From Bordetella parapertussis (lineage in GTDB: Bacteria; Pseudomonadota; Gammaproteobacteria; Burkholderiales; Burkholderiaceae_C), in NCBI GenBank assembly GCA_945871945.1, contig CAMBXY010000018.1, positions 1 to 16,057 on the forward strand: DNA of 16,057 nt, given 5' to 3'. The notes under the pieces were generated by a model, which did no database searches, was not told the origin of the DNA, and saw only the letters and a program-made list of their open reading frames with translations. Each line of letters begins with the position of its first letter. Positions within the stretch are counted from its first letter, which is position 1. Both the position numbers and the translations under genes were made by a program. This document shows, one piece after another, positions 12,923-16,057 of the stretch.

Positions 12923-14601
12923 GTCCAAATCACCACTTTGCTGTTGGCGTACCAATTGTCGAGTTGGTGTTGCACCGAATACTCAATATGGCTGCGCTTG
13001 ATTTTCATGGTGGGCGTTAAGCAGCCGTTTTCAATGCTCCAGGGCTGAGCCGCCACCACCAACATTTTCAGACGTTCATAGTCGGCGACTTCTTGGTTGA
13101 CCTTGGCCAGCAGCTCGGCCAAAGTTTTTTCCACCTCAGAGCGAACCTCTTTTTGTTGAAGTTTGGGGCGCAGGTCTTCGGCCAAGACTACCAGGGCATA
13201 AGCCGACTCAAAGCCCGAACCCGACACCATGGACAACTCGATCATGGGGTGGGCGTTCAGCAGGTTCTCAATGGGGGCGGGCGCGACATATTTGCCCTTG
13301 CTGGTTTTAAATAACTCTTTCAAGCGGCCGGTGATTTTGAGTTGACCATCGGGGCGACGCGAACCCAAGTCGCCGGTTTTAAAGAAGCCGTCAGCAGTGA
13401 AACTTTGCGCATCCAGATCGGGGCGCTTGTAATAGCCCACCATTTGCCCGGGCGACTTGATGAGAATTTCGCCTTCGTCGCTGATACGGGCCTGCACGCC
13501 TTCATATGGAATACCCACATAGCCGGGTTCGTTGTAGGTGTCGTCGGAGCTGTGTGAGTAAGCAAAGTCCTCGGTCATGGCATAGCCCTCGACCAAATTC
13601 AAACCCAGTCGACGGTACCAGCGAATCAAATCGGGCGGCAAAGGCGCTGAGCCGCTGCCGGCCATTTCCACTTTGTCTAAGCCCAAGCCGGTCAGCACCT
13701 TCTTGGCCACCACCTTGCCAAGAAAAGGCAGGGATAGCAGCAGATTGAGTTTTTTGGCAGGCATTTTGGCAAACACACCTTGCTGAAACTTCAACCATAA
13801 ACGCGGCACCGACACAAAAATGGTGGGCTGTGCACGGTTCAAGTCGAGGATGAACGTATCCAGACTTTCGGCAAAAAACATATGGATACGGCCATGCACC
13901 AAAGACACGGTTTCAGCCCAGGCCCGCTCGAACACATGCGCCAGTGGCAGGTAAGACAACATGCGGTGATCGCGGTTGGCACCTAAGCTGTCGTTGATGC
14001 GATTGGCAATGCCGTGACCCACGGTGCTGATACGCGCAAAGTTGTGCATCGCGCCCTTGGGTTGTCCGGTGGAGCCCGAGGTGTAAATAATCATCGCCAA
14101 GTCGTTGTCGTCGCGCAGCACATCGCCTGGCAAAGGCTCGGTGCGTGAGGTGATGGCGTCCCAGCTTTGGTAGGGCGTCTCAGGCGCCAAAGGCAAGGCG
14201 ATGCGAGGTAAATCTTGGGGCACACCTGGGGCTTGTTTGTGCCATTCGTCGAGCTTGCCTACAAACAGCAGGCTGGACTCAGAATGCTCTAGAACAAACT
14301 TCACGGTGTCGGCGCTTTCGGTGGGGAAAATCGCGACGGTGGTGTAGCCGGCCATCCAAATGGCCATTTCTGCCATGAAAAAGTGAGCACAGTTTTTCGA
14401 CAGAATGGCAACTTTGGCGCCGCGGGGAAGCCCCAAAGTTATCAAATGCGCGGCCATGCGTCTGGATTGATCGACGGTTTGCGCCCAGGTGTAGTCAATC
14501 ACCCGCCCTTGGCCTATGGGCTGGGTCAGAAAAACCTGATCAGCAAGGTTTTTTTCGTGCTGATAAATACATTCCAGTATAGATTTGGCGGGCAAAGTCA
14601 T
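12919..14601 (-). CDS. AMP-forming long-chain acyl-CoA synthetase
   Basis: A 560-residue adenylate-forming enzyme that activates a carboxylic acid to acyl-AMP and then acyl-CoA. Core motifs in order: ATP P-loop YTSGSTGQPKG (173-183), LPLAHVFERAW (218-228), GYAMTED (339-345), KTGDLG (408-413), GRLKELFKTSKGKYVAPAPIE (425-445) and the PTMKIKR region with the adenylation lysine K533. The ELFKTSKGKYVAPAPIE form and LAHVFER are typical of long-chain (FAA1/ACSL-type) synthetases rather than acetyl- or benzoate-specific ones. The substrate is therefore most likely a long or medium fatty acid (inference). Ribosome binding site AGGAGA (revcomp of 14607-14612) precedes the ATG by 5 nt. The gene is convergent with benE; argH lies 271 nt upstream on the same strand. 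Confidence 0.93.
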   Translation of the reverse strand: MTLPAKSILECIYQHEKNLADQVFLTQPIGQGRVIDYTWAQTVDQSRRMAAHLITLGLPRGAKVAILSKNCAHFFMAEMAIWMAGYTTVAIFPTESADTVKFVLEHSESSLLFVGKLDEWHKQAPGVPQDLPRIALPLAPETPYQSWDAITSRTEPLPGDVLRDDNDLAMIIYTSGSTGQPKGAMHNFARISTVGHGIANRINDSLGANRDHRMLSYLPLAHVFERAWAETVSLVHGRIHMFFAESLDTFILDLNRAQPTIFVSVPRLWLKFQQGVFAKMPAKKLNLLLSLPFLGKVVAKKVLTGLGLDKVEMAGSGSAPLPPDLIRWYRRLGLNLVEGYAMTEDFAYSHSSDDTYNEPGYVGIPYEGVQARISDEGEILIKSPGQMVGYYKRPDLDAQSFTADGFFKTGDLGSRRPDGQLKITGRLKELFKTSKGKYVAPAPIENLLNAHPMIELSMVSGSGFESAYALVVLAEDLRPKLQQKEVRSEVEKTLAELLAKVNQEVADYERLKMLVVAAQPWSIENGCLTPTMKIKRSHIEYSVQHQLDNWYANSKVVIWT

Positions 14602-14872
14602 GTTTGTCTCCTGAAGGGGTTGAGGTTTTATCTCTTATATAAGACCCATTCTAGTCACAAAAGGCGTAACTTTCGCATGCATGTTCTTTTTCATACAGTG
14701 TTCCAGCCACGACACGCGCATGGCGGCTGAAACAGGAATAAGCCATGGCCCAATCCATTAAAACCACCAAGCGATTGCGAAAACCGATAAGAAAATAGAT
14801 GTGAGCCAGCAGCTAAGTGGCCGATTTACGTGGCCCCAGGGGAAACACCGGGCACTGGCGCGGGGGCTTTAC
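14602..14872. other. Intergenic region between acyl-CoA synthetase and argH
   Basis: 271 nt without a convincing gene. It must hold the acyl-CoA synthetase promoter on the minus strand. The perfect palindrome CTTATATAAG (14634-14643) contains a TATAAG -10-like hexamer, and TAGAAT lies just upstream on that strand (revcomp of 14650-14655). An imperfect hairpin pairs TGTTCCAGCC (14699-14708) with GGCTGAAACA (14725-14734), 16-nt loop, one mismatch, no T run. A 17-codon ORF from the ATG at 14744 (MAQSIKTTKRLRK...) has AGGA upstream, but I cannot support it as a gene. No clear terminator for argH is seen. Confidence 0.4.
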
Positions 14873-16057
14873 TCAAGCCAGCCGTTGTTGGTGTCTTGCT
14901 ATTTGCGCTTTCACCTGCGCGGGCGCGGTGCCGCCCACGGTGTTGCGGGCGTTCAAAGAGCCTTGCAGGCTTAAAGCGTCGTAAACATCTTGCTCAATGG
15001 AGGCGTGAAAGCCTTGCAGCACCTTCAAAGGCAACTCGGATAAATCACAGTGGTGGCTGGCAGCGGCTTTCACCGCATGCGCCACGGTCTCGTGCGCGTC
15101 GCGAAAAGGCAAACCTTTTTTCACCAAGTAGTCGGCCAAATCGGTGGCGGTGGCAAAGCCTTTTTTCAGCGCCGCTTCCATGGCAGCGGCGTTCACCTTG
15201 ATACCGCCTTCTTTGGCCCCCGTGCTTGGATTGACTTGACCGCCCACCATTTCGGCAAAGATGCGCAGCGTGTCTTTCAAGGTGTCCACCGTGTCGAACA
15301 GCGGCTCTTTGTCTTCTTGGTTGTCTTTGTTGTAGGCCAGTGCTTGGCCTTTCATCAGGGTGATCAGGCCCATGAGGTGACCCACCACACGACCGGTTTT
15401 GCCTCTGGCCAGCTCGGGCACATCGGGATTTTTTTTCTGCGGCATGATGGAAGAACCGGTGGTGAAGCGGTCAGCGATTTGTATGAAGCCAAAGTTTTGG
15501 CTCATCCAAATGATGAGTTCTTCCGACAAGCGGCTGATGTGCACCATGCAAAGTGTGGCGGCAGATGTGAACTCGATGGCGAAGTCGCGGTCGCTCACCG
15601 CGTCCAAGCTGTTTTGGCACAACTGCGCCTCGCCTTGTGCATTGACCATGCCCAAACTTCGCGCCACGCGTGCACGGTCTAACGGGTAGGTGGTGCCCGC
15701 CAGCGCCGCCGAGCCCAAGGGCAAGCGGTTGGTGCGTGCACGGATTTCGCCCATGCGCTCTTCGTCGCGTGAAAGCATTTCCACATAAGCCAACAGGTGG
15801 TGCGCAAAGCTGATGGGTTGGGCCACTTGCAAATGCGTGAAGCCGGGCATGACCGTGTCGGTGTGCTGAGCCGCTACATCTACCAAAGCGCGTTGCAGGT
15901 TTTTCAACAACTCGCCAATGGCGTCTATTTCACCTCGCAACCACAGTCGCACATCGGTAGCCACTTGGTCGTTGCGACTGCGCCCGGTGTGCAGGCGCTT
16001 GCCCGCGTCGCCCACCAGTTGGGTCAGACGCGCTTCTATATTGAGGTGCACGTCTTC
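14873..16057 (-). CDS. argH: Argininosuccinate lyase, lacking N-terminus (cut by window edge)
   Basis: Splits argininosuccinate into arginine and fumarate, the last step of arginine synthesis, in the cytoplasm as a tetramer. 394 residues are visible out of about 460; the reading frame is open to the window edge (the visible part begins EDVHLNIE), so the true start lies beyond 16057. Superfamily motifs: [18 protein letters not shown] near the beginning, [17 protein letters not shown], and the flexible catalytic loop [13 protein letters not shown] with the active serine. [19 protein letters not shown] and [11 protein letters not shown] in the C-terminal domain are also typical. A GTG within EDVHLN (at 16049-16051) is an internal valine, not a start. 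No oddities in the visible part. The following gene on this strand is the acyl-CoA synthetase, 271 nt away, so it is probably separately transcribed. Confidence 0.97.
   Translation of the reverse strand, partial: EDVHLNIEARLTQLVGDAGKRLHTGRSRNDQVATDVRLWLRGEIDAIGELLKNLQRALVDVAAQHTDTVMPGFTHLQVAQPISFAHHLLAYVEMLSRDEERMGEIRARTNRLPLGSAALAGTTYPLDRARVARSLGMVNAQGEAQLCQNSLDAVSDRDFAIEFTSAATLCMVHISRLSEELIIWMSQNFGFIQIADRFTTGSSIMPQKKNPDVPELARGKTGRVVGHLMGLITLMKGQALAYNKDNQEDKEPLFDTVDTLKDTLRIFAEMVGGQVNPSTGAKEGGIKVNAAAMEAALKKGFATATDLADYLVKKGLPFRDAHETVAHAVKAAASHHCDLSELPLKVLQGFHASIEQDVYDALSLQGSLNARNTVGGTAPAQVKAQIARHQQRLA

Noticed and set aside
14744-14797. Seventeen-codon ORF starting MAQSIKTTKRLRK
   Set aside because: It is very short, with only a weak AGGA upstream and no recognisable family; chance cannot be excluded.

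Overview
The window looks like chromosomal DNA of a betaproteobacterium, most likely Burkholderiales and close to Comamonadaceae (freshwater genera such as Limnohabitans or Rhodoferax would fit). I base this on the style of the ArgH, DinB, QueF and ValRS proteins, on a moderate-to-high GC content, and on the mix of acyl-CoA, hydroxy-acid and benzoate-type genes. This is inference from protein character, not from a search. No rRNA, tRNA, CRISPR array, prophage or complete insertion sequence is visible.

Layout. (1) 1-2414, minus strand: the N-terminal 551 codons of valyl-tRNA synthetase (valS, cut by the window edge), preceded by a FrnE/DsbA-like thiol oxidoreductase. (2) 2415-5055, plus strand: a rubrerythrin, a cysteine-rich Fe-S oxidoreductase of the GlpC/HdrD type, and a DUF3501 protein. 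A strong intrinsic terminator follows the rubrerythrin. Two near-identical 26-nt palindromic repeats sit just before frnE/rubrerythrin and between the Fe-S gene and DUF3501. (3) 5080-8345, plus strand: a PemK/MazF-type toxin-antitoxin pair with an 11-bp inverted-repeat operator, then yaaA (peroxide stress), an alpha/beta hydrolase and queF (queuosine synthesis), all tightly packed. (4) 8351-11620, minus strand: an FMN-dependent alpha-hydroxy-acid dehydrogenase, DNA polymerase IV (dinB) and a dienoyl-CoA isomerase-like crotonase, closely spaced or overlapping. (5) 11756-12922, plus strand: a BenE-type transporter. (6) 12919-16057, minus strand: a long-chain acyl-CoA synthetase and argininosuccinate lyase (argH, N-terminus beyond the edge).

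How the genes fit together. The left half has an oxidative-stress flavour: the thiol oxidoreductase, rubrerythrin (a non-haem diiron peroxidase family) and YaaA (limits iron-driven damage by peroxide). The rubrerythrin/Fe-S protein/DUF3501 trio is the best candidate for a poorly described system. It looks like an electron-transfer or redox unit whose Fe-S protein has an altered second CCG domain. The right half is general metabolism (fatty acids, hydroxy acids, aromatic acid uptake, arginine).

Main oddities: an in-frame, GC-rich insert of about 33 residues in the catalytic domain of ValRS; the direct repeats bracketing rubrerythrin and the Fe-S gene; the terminator placed directly against the Fe-S gene's ribosome binding site; and interleaved stop codons of the converging benE and acyl-CoA synthetase genes.
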